A stretch of DNA of 64,000 nucleotides from Prochilodus magdalenae (GCA_024036415.1 JAMWET010004081.1:120001-184000); one strand, 5' to 3'. Shown: positions 11,201 to 23,465, counted from the first letter of the stretch. The notes: generated by a model from the sequence alone, not told the origin. Program-made: numbers and translations.

Positions 11201-11605
11201 GAACATATGGTTCTAATTAGAGCCATTGCCTTTACCAAGGAACCCCTAAAGAACCCCTTTTTTTTTAACAGATTCTATATAGAAAGTATAAATGGTTCTA
11301 AATAGAACCATCTTTTTTTAGAGTGCAGCTGCCTAAATTTATATTTAGGGTTCTATTTATAAGTGCACAGAACCGTTTAAGTAAAGAACCATTTCAACAT
11401 GCAAAGAACCTATTACACGTGCCACCGCTCTACATGGGAAGGTTCTATGAAGAATCATACACGACACATTCTCCATCAGTCTGAATGGGCATTTGACCAT
11501 GTAAAGAACCATTTGCGCATGGCAGGGTTATATATAGAACTCATGGTTCTAAACAGAACCTTTCCCTTCCCTGACGAACCCTTAAAGAACCATCCTGCCT
11601 AAATG
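10480..11605. repeat. Field of GGTTCT/AGAACC palindromic repeats
   Basis: Over 1.1 kb the words GGTTCT, TATATAGAACC and AAAGAACC recur more than twenty times in both orientations, many forming small palindromes such as GGTTCTATATAGAACC. Longer words such as CAGACTGATGGAGAATGTGTTG (near 10999) and CAGATTGGTGGCGAATGTGTT (near 10508) repeat too. A related single segment lies in intron 1 at about 20500-20812, so part of this is a dispersed element. The field looks like several nested or tandem copies of a foldback-type non-autonomous transposon. The short open frame at 11399-11602 is made from it. It ends about 35 bp before the GC-rich promoter region. Confidence 0.75.
11122..11200. repeat. (TATC)n microsatellite
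   Basis: About 79 bp of uninterrupted ATCT/TATC tetranucleotides inside the palindromic repeat field. Confidence 0.98.
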
Positions 11606-11639
11606 TACAGTAAGCCTACAGGCTGCTGAATTTCACCTT

Positions 11640-12528
<889 letters not shown>

Positions 12529-12565
12529 ATGTGGACACCGACGGAGGACGAGAAGCTCGGAGTCG
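12529..12565 (+). CDS. dock3: DOCK3 (dedicator of cytokinesis 3), coding exon 1
   Basis: Starts at ATG 12529 (A at -3) and encodes MWTPTEDEKLGV plus the first base of the next codon, ending in phase 1 at donor G|GTGAGT (12566). The family's N-terminus is closely similar: vertebrate DOCK3 begins MWTPTEEEKYG and DOCK4 begins MWIPTE, so the Thr at residue 3 favours DOCK3. The Leu where mammals have Tyr (residue 11) is a difference. DOCK3 is a large cytosolic exchange factor (about 2,000 residues) that activates Rac through its DHR2 domain, partners ELMO proteins and acts in neurons in axon growth and cell adhesion; that role is family knowledge, since only the N-terminus is in this window. The exon is short and GC-rich and lies at the 3' edge of the CpG-rich block. 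Phase and protein continuity with the exon at 52546 support it. Confidence 0.85.
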
Positions 12566-12648
12566 GTGAGTTAGTTTACAGTTTTCCCCCCCTCGTTTAT
12601 AATACGTGTTTTGACGACGCTTAAGTTGGCTGCCTAATTTAAATTCAG

Positions 12649-12732
12649 CCGTTCCACCTTAAATGGTGCAGCAGTTACTGTCTGGCGCCTCGGGCGCAGA
12701 ATGTAACTGCTGCACCATTTAAGGTAGAACGG
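12649..12732. repeat. 84-bp near-perfect hairpin
   Basis: Left arm 12649-12678 (CCGTTCCACCTTAAATGGTG then CAGCAGTTAC) pairs with right arm 12703-12732 at 29 of 30 positions. The 24-base loop (TGTCTGGCGCCTCGGGCGCA...) is itself partly self-complementary (TCTGGCGC with GCGC-AGA), extending the stem. It starts 83 bp after the exon 1 donor site. It is most likely a palindromic MITE; I see no clear target-site duplication. A structured intronic RNA is an alternative. Confidence 0.9.
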
Positions 12733-13518
12733 AAAAAATGGAATTATGTATCCAACTTCGGCTTTGTTTGCTGCAGTGAGGGTGACACTCCATGTCTGGA
12801 ACAAAACGAAAAGCAGGATAGCAGCTATTGTAGGCATAATATACAGAATTATTTGTACAATTAATCTTTTAAGCCTATTCCTGAATTCCTAACGTGATAT
12901 TAGTGTGTCTTTATTATGTTGACCGGCAGGGGGCGTATTAATGCGCTGAGCCACTCTTCCAACAGGTGCACAGCACATAGAAATGCAGTATCAACTCTAG
13001 ACAAGCAGTCATTTTGCCTTTCAGGCTTCAGCAGTATCATCAATATGATCCGCCCATAAATATGATATTTGAAGGCTGCGTGTTACCATATAGCCATATC
13101 ATGACGCACGACGCGTCAAAGAGCAACATTAGCATTTGGTCTGCCAGAAAGTAAGTGAACATGCAGGCTTTGTGGTCCTCCACTGGGCAATATTCTTTCT
13201 AGAGTTGGATATACAGTATGTTAGATATTAAGGTTTCAAAATGATTTAGACAGGTCAATGCATAAACTGCCCAACAGCAGCAAATATCAGCATCACCACA
13301 CAATGTAATTTCATATCATAGTTAGTGGTGAGTGACATCAGAGGACGACATGATATTTAAGCTTGCGTTTATTGGTTAGGGGAAGATGATTCTTCAAACG
13401 TTTCTGCATAATTAAATGGTAGGGATGTAGCATTCAGAGTCATTCAGAGTGGTTTGGTGTGACTGCTGCGTTCTAGAGAAGCTTACTGGAATCTATGGAA
13501 GCCATAAAAGGCCATAAA

Positions 13519-13678
13519 GTAAGCCATAATTATGAGATAGTTAGTCATGATTATGTAATGTTGAATCATAATTATGATATAGTAAGTTGTAATTATGGGG
13601 TTATAAGTCATAGTGAGATGCTAAGTCATAATTATGAAATAGTAAGTCACACTTATTAGATAGGAAGTCAAAATTATG
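13519..13678. repeat. Minisatellite built on AAGTCATAATTATGAxATAGT
   Basis: Six or seven diverged units of about 27 bp carrying the core (A)AGTCATAATTATG(A)NATAGT: for example AAGCCATAATTATGAGATAG, AATCATAATTATGATATAGT and AAGTCATAATTATGAAATAG. It is flanked by GCCATAAAAGGCCATAAAGT on the left. Confidence 0.8.
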
Positions 13679-13759
13679 TAATACTGTATAGCCATTTTTT
13701 CCGTTGAAGTGGCGGAAACGGTCTTCCATAGGAGCCAAATGTCCACCTTAGAAAAGGTT

Positions 13760-14290
13760 CCCCACAGAATGTTATAACATTGATTGTTATGGATATGCTG
13801 CCTGATATCTGCGACATTGTTTTCTGATAGATTAGGGATCTAATCTTGGCCTAAGACATATTTTAACTAGTTTATTTACCTGTTTATGGTAGACTGTGAT
13901 GGACCGGTTTCCTGTTTTCAGGCCCAGCGAACGCTGGGATAGTCTCCAGAATGGTGAAGGGGAATGTGCAGGGTGTTATGTGGCAAAATAGTGCCTAAAG
14001 AAAAAGTAGTATTTACAGATGCAGATGTTCACCTCTGAACCCTCCTCACAGAAAGTTGTCATACTTATGGATATGATGCTTAATTCTGATAGACTTAAAG
14101 ATAGATAAAATTTTGGCGTAAAACTGTTTAACCTGTTTTAAAATCTGTTCATGGTGAACTGTAATGGAATGATGACCTGTCTAGCTTGTTTCATGTCTTC
14201 GTGATAGGGATGGTGGAAGGGTACCTCCAGGTTGTTGTAAGGCAAAAGGAGCTTATCAGTATTTTGGTACAGACCAGTCAGGAAACAGTT
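13760..14290. repeat. Diverged tandem duplication, about 270-bp unit
   Basis: The unit from about 13763 (CACAGAATGTT...TTATGGATATG...CTGTTTATGGTAGACTGTGATGGA) recurs from about 14047 (CACAGAAAGTT...TTATGGATATG...CTGTTCATGGTGAACTGTAATGGA), offset by 265 to 278 bp. The segment GTGATGGACCGG...CGCTGGGATAGTCTCCAG in the first unit resembles the 3' end of fish L2-type LINEs, so both units may be retroposon tails. That class call is tentative. Confidence 0.55.
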
Positions 14291-15224
14291 CTCGATAACT
14301 ATCAAACCCATCAGTACTGCTAAAAACAAACGTGACTGCTGTCTAACACATACACGGATTTTTAACAGGGTGGACACAGAGGGGCACAGCTTTGCCGCTT
14401 GTATGTAAATGTCCTGTATCTACATTCATAAAGGAAAAGCAACACTGTAGTGAATGTCCTGGATCGTCTGCAATAACACATGTAAAGATCGCACCAAATG
14501 ATGACACACAATGAACTGAGTTGCTTCCAAAGAAGGAATAAAGATTTGTTGTGAATACGAGACAGGTATTCATATTGTCATGAATATCAGACTGACACTG
14601 TTCAGCCAGAATATTGAGTCATCATTGTCAGCACTGACACAATAACCTAATTATAGCGCTAAAGACCCTTGAGAACCTACAGTTACATCACTACTGAGGA
14701 AACAAATAGCTCTGTTACATCATACTCTTTCAAGTTCCAGCAAAGCACGGGTTGGGATAGTCTTCTGCTGAGTCATAAGACAAAATGGCATTTCTCACTG
14801 GCACGAGAAGAAAATGTGTTTTAGAAACCTCTGTTCCAGAACAGTTTGGGCAGTATGTGAAATGCAAACAAAAACAGCAGTGATTTGTAAACAGTACAAA
14901 GATTCTAAAGTATATTTTTTCAAATTGTTTTTGTGAATGTACCCTCTTTCCGATATTTATGTCTCCTATTGATACCTGTATCATTTAAAACATAGGTATA
15001 TTGGTAAATGTTCAAATACTTCTTAAACAGGAGACTGGTACAGAATTTACCTGGTACAAAAGGTGCATAGAGGAATGGTTTAGTCCTTTATGAGCAAGAA
15101 TAGGCTGAGGATGTGCATCAGAGAGTAGTCTAATATTTTATGAACAAAGTTCAATGTTTATACGACGGATTACAAGGAATTTAGGCATGTAACCCTTTAT
15201 GGTGCATGATCTTGTCCTAAAAGG

Positions 15225-15725
15225 ATTTAAGAATCCAAAGGAATCTCTGTGCATCCCTCAGATGGCACTGCATTAAAAACCAACATGCTTCTTTGACAGG
15301 TATCACCACATGGGCTCGGGAATACTTGTCAGTAAGCAAACAATTGTCAGTAAAGACTATGCACTGGAGATGCCACATGTCAACAACACCCAGATAGGCT
15401 ACGGCACTGATATCTCTGGACACGGGCTCCTTTGAAATGGACTGATGTACAGTGAAAACATGTACTGTAGTCTGAGGAGTCAGACTGTCAGATTGTTTAA
15501 TGGAAATGATTAACATAGTTTTATCCAGGCCAAAGAATAATAAGTCCACTCACATTGATGTTCAGAAGCCAGAATCTGTCATGATCAAGGACTATATTTG
15601 TGCCCATGGCATGTATAACAGGCATCAGAAGCATGGCTGTATGCTCAGATAATGTGAATTCCAGTCTGGCCTGCCCATAGCCTTGACCTGTCCTTTATGA
15701 AATGGTAGAATGGCACCAAATGTTT
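15225..15725 (+). mobile_element. Tc1/mariner-superfamily transposase fossil
   Basis: Plus-strand sequence follows, in order, the landmarks of a transposase common in fish genomes: GGCACTGCATTAAAAACCA (15256), CACATGGGCTCGGGAATACTT (15308), AAATGGACTGATG (15435), GTAGTCTGAGGAGTCAGACT (15466, region of the catalytic W-S-D-E-S), GCCCATGGCATG (15602) and CTGGCCTGCCCATAGCCTTGACCTG (15666, the SPDLSP-type region). Small deletions and frame breaks occur throughout, and the region between about 15640 and 15665 has lost much of the C-terminal core. No terminal repeats were located. The minus-strand frame at 15217-15549 is a shadow. Confidence 0.7.
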
Positions 15726-16223
15726 CTACCCACGATAAACCATAGTAAAATTCTCGACAGGTTTTATTACTGTTTCAAATTTTAATTGTCATTAAAATCA
15801 TGGTCTATTACCACGATTCTTGTTAAATACTGTCCAGTAAGTTAGCAACAGCCCATCTAATTAGCAAATGCAACTACTTACCACCCATTGCTAACAAACA
15901 TGTTCAACTGCACCCACACCGCTTAATATCTGTAGAAGTGCTGCTAAAAGTGTGGGATGCTATGTGGCAGGCACACAAATGCCTAAGGTCACCTTGCTCA
16001 ATACTAGTCGTCAATAAGAGGGGTATAACATGGAGCACCATCGAGTACCTTTGGTTTAAGTTGGAGTGATTTAGAACTAGTGATCTGGATGACCTCTAAA
16101 GTAAAGCCTTATAACAGAATTTTGAAATGTGTCCTTTCTCAAGCTGTCGGGGAAAACTGACATAAAAAGGTTGGCTGTGGATCCATGACATTCTAGCTAG
16201 ACAAGGCAGTATGATATCGTCTG

Positions 16224-16246
16224 TTTTTTTTTTTTTTTTTTTTTTT
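16224..16246. repeat. Poly-T tract
   Basis: Twenty-three consecutive T residues followed by ACAG. It resembles a splice acceptor tract, but no recognisable exon follows. It may be the reverse poly-A tail of a retroposon. Confidence 0.9.
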
Positions 16247-17181
16247 ACAGTGCTGTCAACCAACATGATTTACCAGTCGTCAAAGCACAGATTTCCCGTG
16301 TTCATGGAAAACTGGCTGGGCTATCCCAGCTGTTGTATACAAACACCAGATAATTAGGAAATAACAAGGCATGGCTTTCCTACCACCAAGTCAATCTTTC
16401 ATAAGGGTGGAGGGTTTGCATTCCAAGGCAGCAGGAGGAGGTAACTCATGGATGCTCTCCAAAAGAGCTCCCAAGTTTCTGGCGCACTATTGAAAAACAG
16501 CCATTCTCCCTGCCCCCTTAATGAATGGTCCTTTGTGATGGACTGGGGCACAGAGAATACAGCGGAGGCTTCCAGCCTTCAAATTGCATTGCAGAGTTCC
16601 CATCACTGAAGGTGTTTTTCCTCTCTGGGCTTTTTTAAGTGTTTATTCTCTTCATGAAATCTATTTTGAACCAGTGTCGTTCTGATTTTACTGTACCAAT
16701 GTGTGTTATAAGCAGAACCCTAGAAACAGAAAACTTAATGGCAGTGCAAGTTGTTAGCACAGAACACAAGTAAATGATTTAATGTAGGATATGAAGTGTG
16801 ATCTGTCTGTGAGGAGACTGTGAGTGGGTGTTAATATTAAATGTTATAAGGGACAGATGTGGCTCATTTGCTACTGCACTAGTGCAGCATGCTTTTAGGA
16901 TGTCTGCTACAGATTAAACCTATCTCAAGTTCTGAGTCTGATAAAATACCAACCGACAGCATGCCTGGATTTAACAAATCTACAAATTTCTCACAGATAA
17001 TTAGCTTTGCAAATTTTAATAAGTTCATGTCTATTAAAAGTCAGGTTGTCTCTGAAGTGCAAATGAGGACATAACACTCATTGTCTTTCAAATTACATAA
17101 AAGCTTTTTTGATAATTGACTCGGTTAATACCGTGTGTAAGAACATCCATAATACAGCAAAGTATTTTGCTGTGTCCTTTT

Positions 17182-17645
17182 AAAGGTGCCATAGGTGCAA
17201 TTTAATTAGCATTAAAAGTGCTCTGATGTGTACTCAGAAAGTATGTGCTTCTCTCATCAGTCTCTGTAGTGTCAAACACTGAACAAATCCTACTTAACAT
17301 TGTCCATGGTTTAAAAAACTGAAATGTCCAGTGAGATTGGACAATTGTGAATTGAGGTTGTCAGGAATGTTGTTAAAATTGTGGAAGCTGAATTTAGACT
17401 ACCAGTTTGTTTTGCAAATTTTTCTTTTCATCTTAAATGTTGCTGCAATTACATTGTGGTGGTTGTACAATGTGTAAAAGTTGGAATAGAGCATTCAGTT
17501 GGCGAATAGCCCAACTTTAGCCTCATTAAGAGATGAATCTCAACCGTGCCAGTTGACAGTTTTGTTTTCCTAAAAGGTAAGAATTTCTCCTTATACCACT
17601 ATGTTAATGTAAATACAGTTTTCCATTCTTTGGTACCTTTAAGAA
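17182..17645. mobile_element. Possible non-autonomous DNA transposon with TTAAAGG ends
   Basis: The left edge TTAAAGGTGCCATAGG and right edge CTTTGGTACCTTTAA form an imperfect terminal inverted repeat of about 14 bp. TTAA at both edges would suit a piggyBac-type target site. The interior has no coding sequence. The short repeat and AT-rich context leave chance possible. Confidence 0.4.
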
Positions 17646-20499
17646 CAACCGTAATACAAAAATGATCCTCTACAGATTTTGCAGTGTGCCTTTAATGTCC
17701 ATATAAAAGCTTAATGAGGCATGGAGCCAAAGCCATGTTAATAAATTGATGTCTGGTCCCCTCGAGAGTCTGTCTTTTCAAGCTTAAATGATAGAAAAGA
17801 CTTAGCAGACAAATAGTAGTGGCCATTATGGCCTTGTTTGGCAGGTATGGGAAGCTCAGGCAGATGCTGAGGGTTTTTTTGTTTCTTTTTGCTAATGTTA
17901 AAACTGAGCTTAGTTTGAATTTAATAACGGCTGACAGGGATACGCAGTATTGTTGAGGAAGCCATTGGAGATGCTGACAGTTGTTGTTCAGAAGCTCCAT
18001 TAGGGGCTAATAAGAGACCTTTATGCTAACTTCAGTATCTAAAGGCTCATGATTGCTTTTGTCTTTGTTTTACCGGTTACAGGGTTGTTCATTTGTCATT
18101 TCCTGCTGTATGTGTATTATTATGTATTTAAAAATGAATGCATTACTATTAAGACTGCCTTGGTTCTACAAATCTTTACAGATGTTGTATAGTGCCATTT
18201 TTAAGATATGGTTATGTTAGTGGCGTTGAAATAGTCGTAATTTGGATGAATATGGTGATGATGGGGTGAGCAACTGTGTAAAGTGTGTTAGTAGGAGAGT
18301 GAGAAATTAGAATAGTCTTTGCACATGAATAATATAGATGGAGAGGGACATGGACAGAATTGCTTCGATCAGTATTTCATGCCCTTTATGCCTTGCGTCT
18401 GCTCTGACCAGAGGCTGCTTGCTCATCTCTGCTGTCAAGGATATGACTTCTGAAAATTAGACATGCATGTTTGTGGGGGTGATGCTGGTCAAGGACAGAA
18501 TTGATCATGCCTCTGCTTTTCTAGTTATACAGTTACGCATCTCCTAATACATATATCTCAAAAAAGTCAAAAGGACTTTTTCCCACATTCTGTTGCTTAA
18601 GTTTGCTAGTATTACTAAACCTACATTTTATGCTTAATGCCCAGATCTCTGACACCATAACCAGTTTTAACTTTTGGTTTTAGGCCAACCTCTCAGAAAT
18701 GCAGTTCATTCATGATTCCACTGATCATCTTTTACCTTCTTGGAAGCATAATAGTCTTTTGCTATTATTTGTTTTTTCTCATAATGTGTCTACATTAAGA
18801 CTGCTTTTGGTTTTCTGAGCTTCGAGTGGAAACATTGATTTGATCAAGGATCAATTTGTTTCTTTTCTTTCCAGTCCTAAAAGTCTTAAAATCCTTCATC
18901 AACATCAGTATTTTTTTGTTGTCCTTTTTTGTCCAGTTCTTATGTGAACTACTTGGTATCATGAACTGCGTTAACACAGATACAGGTATAAGGTATTCAT
19001 CCGAAAATGCGTTCATTTAATCATACTTGTGCCATTTAGTTACATACCCACATCCAATACCACATGAGTTGAAGAGAGAGCATAAGCTGGCAGTGAATAA
19101 AAATCTGCTTGCACAGTCCTGTGTTGCTGATGCTGTGGTCTTTTTTAACATACGGCCTTTGTCATGTTCTCTTCAGGTGTACAATGTGCAATTTTAACCA
19201 AATTAATCACCCACAAAAACAGTTACAACTACTTTCCCAATATGGTTGAACACACATAGGCTAACAAAACAGAAATCAACATTTATGGTGCTAAAGTCTT
19301 ACTTGACTCTGTTTGACTGAATAGAACTTGTAGATATAAATGATGATACATTGATTGTTTTTGTCTTAGGCTGCAGAGAGATTGAGTTGACCAACCCATG
19401 TAATGGGGCACAGTTGCTTAGTGTTCTTGTTTGCTGTTTGTGTGTAACGTGTTGTATTGAATGAAAAACCATTGTTTGGAAATTGTCTGCAGACAGAGCA
19501 GTTTTAAGGGGTTGCATTTCACGTTACCACCCAAGTTGTAGCATGTTAATTGGATAAAGTTTTATCCAAAGTTTTTTGGATAGAGTTTTAGCTTAAAGGA
19601 TAAATTTTAGGCTTTGTCCATGCACAGTGGTCAAACTTAACATTGCACAATATCCCCAAAGAACAAGCTTTCTTTGCCTGCCTTTAAAGGACAGGTGTAC
19701 AAAATGCAGCCTTTTAGGATCAATAAGCCTTTAGATTTGATTTCTACTGTTGTTGCGCTACAGACAGATGAGGAGCATGGGATAAGAATTCAAGGTAACT
19801 GGCCTTTAGTTAGCGTAGCTAGTTTGTTGATTTATGTATTTAAAATCAGCTACATTCTAGTGATTTAACTATTAAAGTATCTCATATTCATTTACACTCA
19901 CAGTTTCAACACTGTGTAATGTTTTATTAAAACTTTTGGAGGTATCATAACTGAATATTGAGACAAAGAAACACACTCAATATGGTTATGTTCTGCTGTG
20001 AGTCACCCTATAAGGCCTAAAAAATAGTTTGATCAACATTATGAAGAAACGATGACAACAGGTAATTTACTCACATTCTTAGAAGAAACATCTTCAGCCA
20101 AGTTTTAATTGAATTTTCTTTGAATTTCCTGTTAATGTGTTGTAAACACTAGATTTAAAAATAGAATAAATGGAAATCCTAAATCCTACATAGTATTGCC
20201 TGAATGCAAAATAGATTCCTCACACATCAGTATTGGCAAAAACCAAAAACTTGTACTCATATTTATTCCAATAAAAACTATTGGTATTGATGCATCAGCA
20301 GTGTCAACTATGAAAGTAACATGTAAGCTATGTACTTATAAAAGCAGGAAACTCAGTGTAAATGCCTTTTGGGTTTTAAAGTGGTACCTGATTCAGTGGA
20401 ATTGAACTGGCTGAGCGTAATGTTGCTGCCTCAAAGAGAAGTCTTTGTCTTGGAAATCAGCCAAAGGTTATTTAAATGCATGGAAGTGTACACACTTAA

Positions 20500-20812
20500 A
20501 ATTATTGTTCTTCAAGAATTTATTTAGTACAGGATGTGGTTCTGTTCAGAACCATGAGCTGTAGATGAAACAATTTGCATATCTAAATGGTTCTTTGCAT
20601 GCATTCTTCAAATTGATGGCAAATGTGGTATATATTTTGACAGAATTCTTCTTCTTAATACAAGCTAAACATTGTAACAGCAGCAGAATCATTTTTGGTG
20701 TTATAAAAGTATTCTAAAAAGTTTCTATAAATATCAATTTAGAATCAATCTGAAGAAATAGAGCCATTGCCTTTACAAAAGAACCAGTATTTTAATTGTG
20801 CAGCTGATGCTA
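20500..20812. repeat. Dispersed copy of the GGTTCT/AGAACC palindromic repeat
   Basis: Shares with 10480-11330 the words ATGGTTCTTTGCATG, CTTCAAATTGATGGCAAATGTG (compare CTTCAGATTGGTGGCGAATG) and AGAGCCATTGCCTTTAC...GAACC, followed by a GTGCAGCTG end. This shows that the family is dispersed and suggests a unit near 320 bp. Confidence 0.65.
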
Positions 20813-23344
20813 AAACCACTGTTTAATGTTATAATCAGGAACAGGTGAGATTATAGGTGAGATAGCTATCTCTATAAGGCAAGTCCCAGCGGCACTGTCC
20901 AAGGTCCTGAATGCGTCCGACATGTGTACTGCTTTTGCTGCGAACCTGACACTACACCATTACAGAAATTCATCAGAAATCCCCAACCTGAACACTTGAG
21001 AAAGAACCCTGCAGTGACAAGGCAAAGGAAGAATTACCTTTTTTTTTCATTCTCTTCTGGGTAACTGAATGGTGCCTGTATTAGTCACCTCATTAACAAA
21101 ACATTGACATGGAGCTTTTAGTAAAAATGGAACCTTGGAAATCTCTGTTTTAACTTGGTAACCCATGGGTAGCACAAGGCCAAGGTAGGAAGTAATCACT
21201 CCCTGTTGTAGAGAAGCTTCTGCAAGGTTGCATTACATCAGGCCCGCATGATCCTGTATCACTACTGATGTGCCACATCTCGATTTAGATCAAACATTCA
21301 CACCATCCTCAGCTGCAAAACTTAATTCACACTGTAGCTGCAGGTAATTATAGCCGACCTCACTTCTGAAAACTTCTGATCTGTCAGATCAGGAGGCTCA
21401 CACTTTCTTTGTTCTTCTCAGCTATTGACTGAGGACAGTAAACCAGTTGTGCGCTCGCAGCTAACAATATAGCGCTAATCTGTGAGCAGCTTCGCAAGAT
21501 TTCCTGAAATTGCCGTAATATGAAAAAAAAGGGACACTGGTGGCTTTTGATCTGGCTGGCTCGAATGAATGATGACGCCTTGAAGCAGTGTCGTTCTGCA
21601 AACAGTGTCCGACATTGAAAGTTTTTGTAATGGGATATTTAGCACAGGCTTTGATCAGCTCTTGTCAGGAAGGAAACTTGACTGTTTTTTTTGTCACTAG
21701 ATTCAGTTTGGGCTTCTTCAGTATTGCTTATCAGATGCTTTTATCAGAGACCTTCCGGAATTTCTTGACACTTGAACGATGAAATGGTAGTGAACACAGT
21801 AGATATCCCATTAGCCAGCTTGTTTTTTATGACAGACTGCAGCAAATTCATATAAAACCGAAAGTCATTGTTTACAAGCTGATGGCAGTTTAGATGAATT
21901 AGCCTCGCTGTGGTCATAGACCATGTATGTTAAAACTTAATATATACTGCACCAAGAACTGCCCTCTAGGCCTGCCTCTAGGAGTATGTTTTGTATGTGT
22001 CTTGGGTTTGTATGTCATGTATGGAAAAAATACAATTTTATATAATTCAGCCTAATAAGGGTAGACTAAGTAAGAGTAGACTACAGTCCCCTAAACACAT
22101 TAAGCTATAGCCTTATTTAAATTTGAACAAATATGATTTATAGGCTGTACGATTTATTGCATCTAACTTTTGCAACTGTAAGAACTACCAAACCATACTA
22201 GGAATTAGTCTATAAACATCTGACTATAAGCACAGCTATGTGTATTTTCTCAGGTTTAAGCAGGCTGCAGGTAACTGAAGGATGGTTCCCCAAATATTGA
22301 TTAAAAGACGTTTCAGCCTGTAGGTTACATCTTGGAGCAGCCTCTCAATCCATATTAATGGTGCGTGCCAGAAGCTTCATCCATTATTGTGTTTACTCCT
22401 CCTTTCATTGACTACCATTAGCTCAGGACTAACTTGTTAATCCTGTCATACTGGACCAATGGCAGATTTGGCGCTACAGTGACTCACTTTTGGGGTACAA
22501 AGTGGAATTATGAGCAGGACAGTCAAGGGCCATCTGGTTAGCATGCTAAAGTTAGTAGATATCTCTGGAACACAATACATAGATGCCTTTAATGCAATGC
22601 CAAAACAGTTATTTTTTCACATTGTGTGGAGAATTTAGTTAATTACATTATTTAAATGGAACTCTGCTCCTTTTAAGATGCTGATTAGATTTTCCAAAGC
22701 TACAGTGTTTACAGAGGTAATCCACATCCATCACACAGAGTTTGTGAAACCCAAATAAAGCTTGTCTCCAAAAAATCCTGGTTCCTGCTAAAGCTTTTGA
22801 ATGCTATACCCTTTTTGCTGTACAGGTTGTTTGGAGATGAAAACATGTCACTGCACTCCTATAAGGTGAAGTGCAGATGGAGGACAGGAAATCATTTTCG
22901 ACACAGGGAGCTCCATTTAAAGCTCTTAAAATGCTTATAGTTTACATAATAGCCGTAATACTCTGGTATGATTTTTTTTAGTAGAAAGTAGTTCTTACTA
23001 CTGTAGGATCTTTGAGTTCAGTTAAAAATTCCTCTTCATAATATAGGGATCACGTCATATTCTGTTTACCTCTCTCTCATAATGCAGTTAAACTTGTACA
23101 GTATAGGCTTGCCTCCATCTCAGCCCACCCTCTATTTGGATTTTGCATGTCGGAATCATGTGATTGAAAACAACCTTTATTTGTGTCATTATGAAGCCAA
23201 AAATGGGACTTTGTTCTGTGTAAGGGTTTTAGATTTGTTTTAAAGTGGTTTAAACGGGTTTAGAGTGTTTCCTACTTTTCAGGCAGGTAGTGTTGACTCG
23301 TTCCAGTAAGACTTTCATATAGCCTCGTCCCGGCTGAAGGGCCC

Positions 23345-23465
23345 TAAGCATTGTGGGATTCTGCCTGAGAGTTCCGCTGTTGTTATGGCAACCGCTGGGA
23401 AACAGAGGCCAGCCCTGCGGAACTCTGGCAGAGGGATTCCAGCATTGCTATAACAACCGCTGCTG
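23345..23465. promoter_or_regulatory. Candidate regulatory element: hairpin with RFX X-box and ZNF143-like motifs
   Basis: A GC-rich island in AT-rich intron 1. GCATTGTGGGA (23348-23358) fits a ZNF143/Staf-type site. GTTGTTATGGCAACC (23379-23393) fits the RFX X-box consensus, and a weaker relative TTGCTATAACAACC lies at 23445-23458. Inverted arms TCTGCC-TG-AGAGTTCCGC (23360-23377) and GCGGAACTCTGGCAGA (23417-23432) pair over 16 bp with a two-base bulge, putting the first X-box in the loop. Motif matches are by eye against known consensus; function is inferred. Confidence 0.45.

Noticed and set aside
14343..14573. Possible transposase fragment on either strand
   Set aside because: The composition hints at a repeat, but I could not match any motif in order, so no call was made.
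16224..16250. Poly-T plus ACAG as a splice acceptor
   Set aside because: No sequence after it encodes a recognisable exon, and the dock3 peptide is already continuous between 12565 and 52546.
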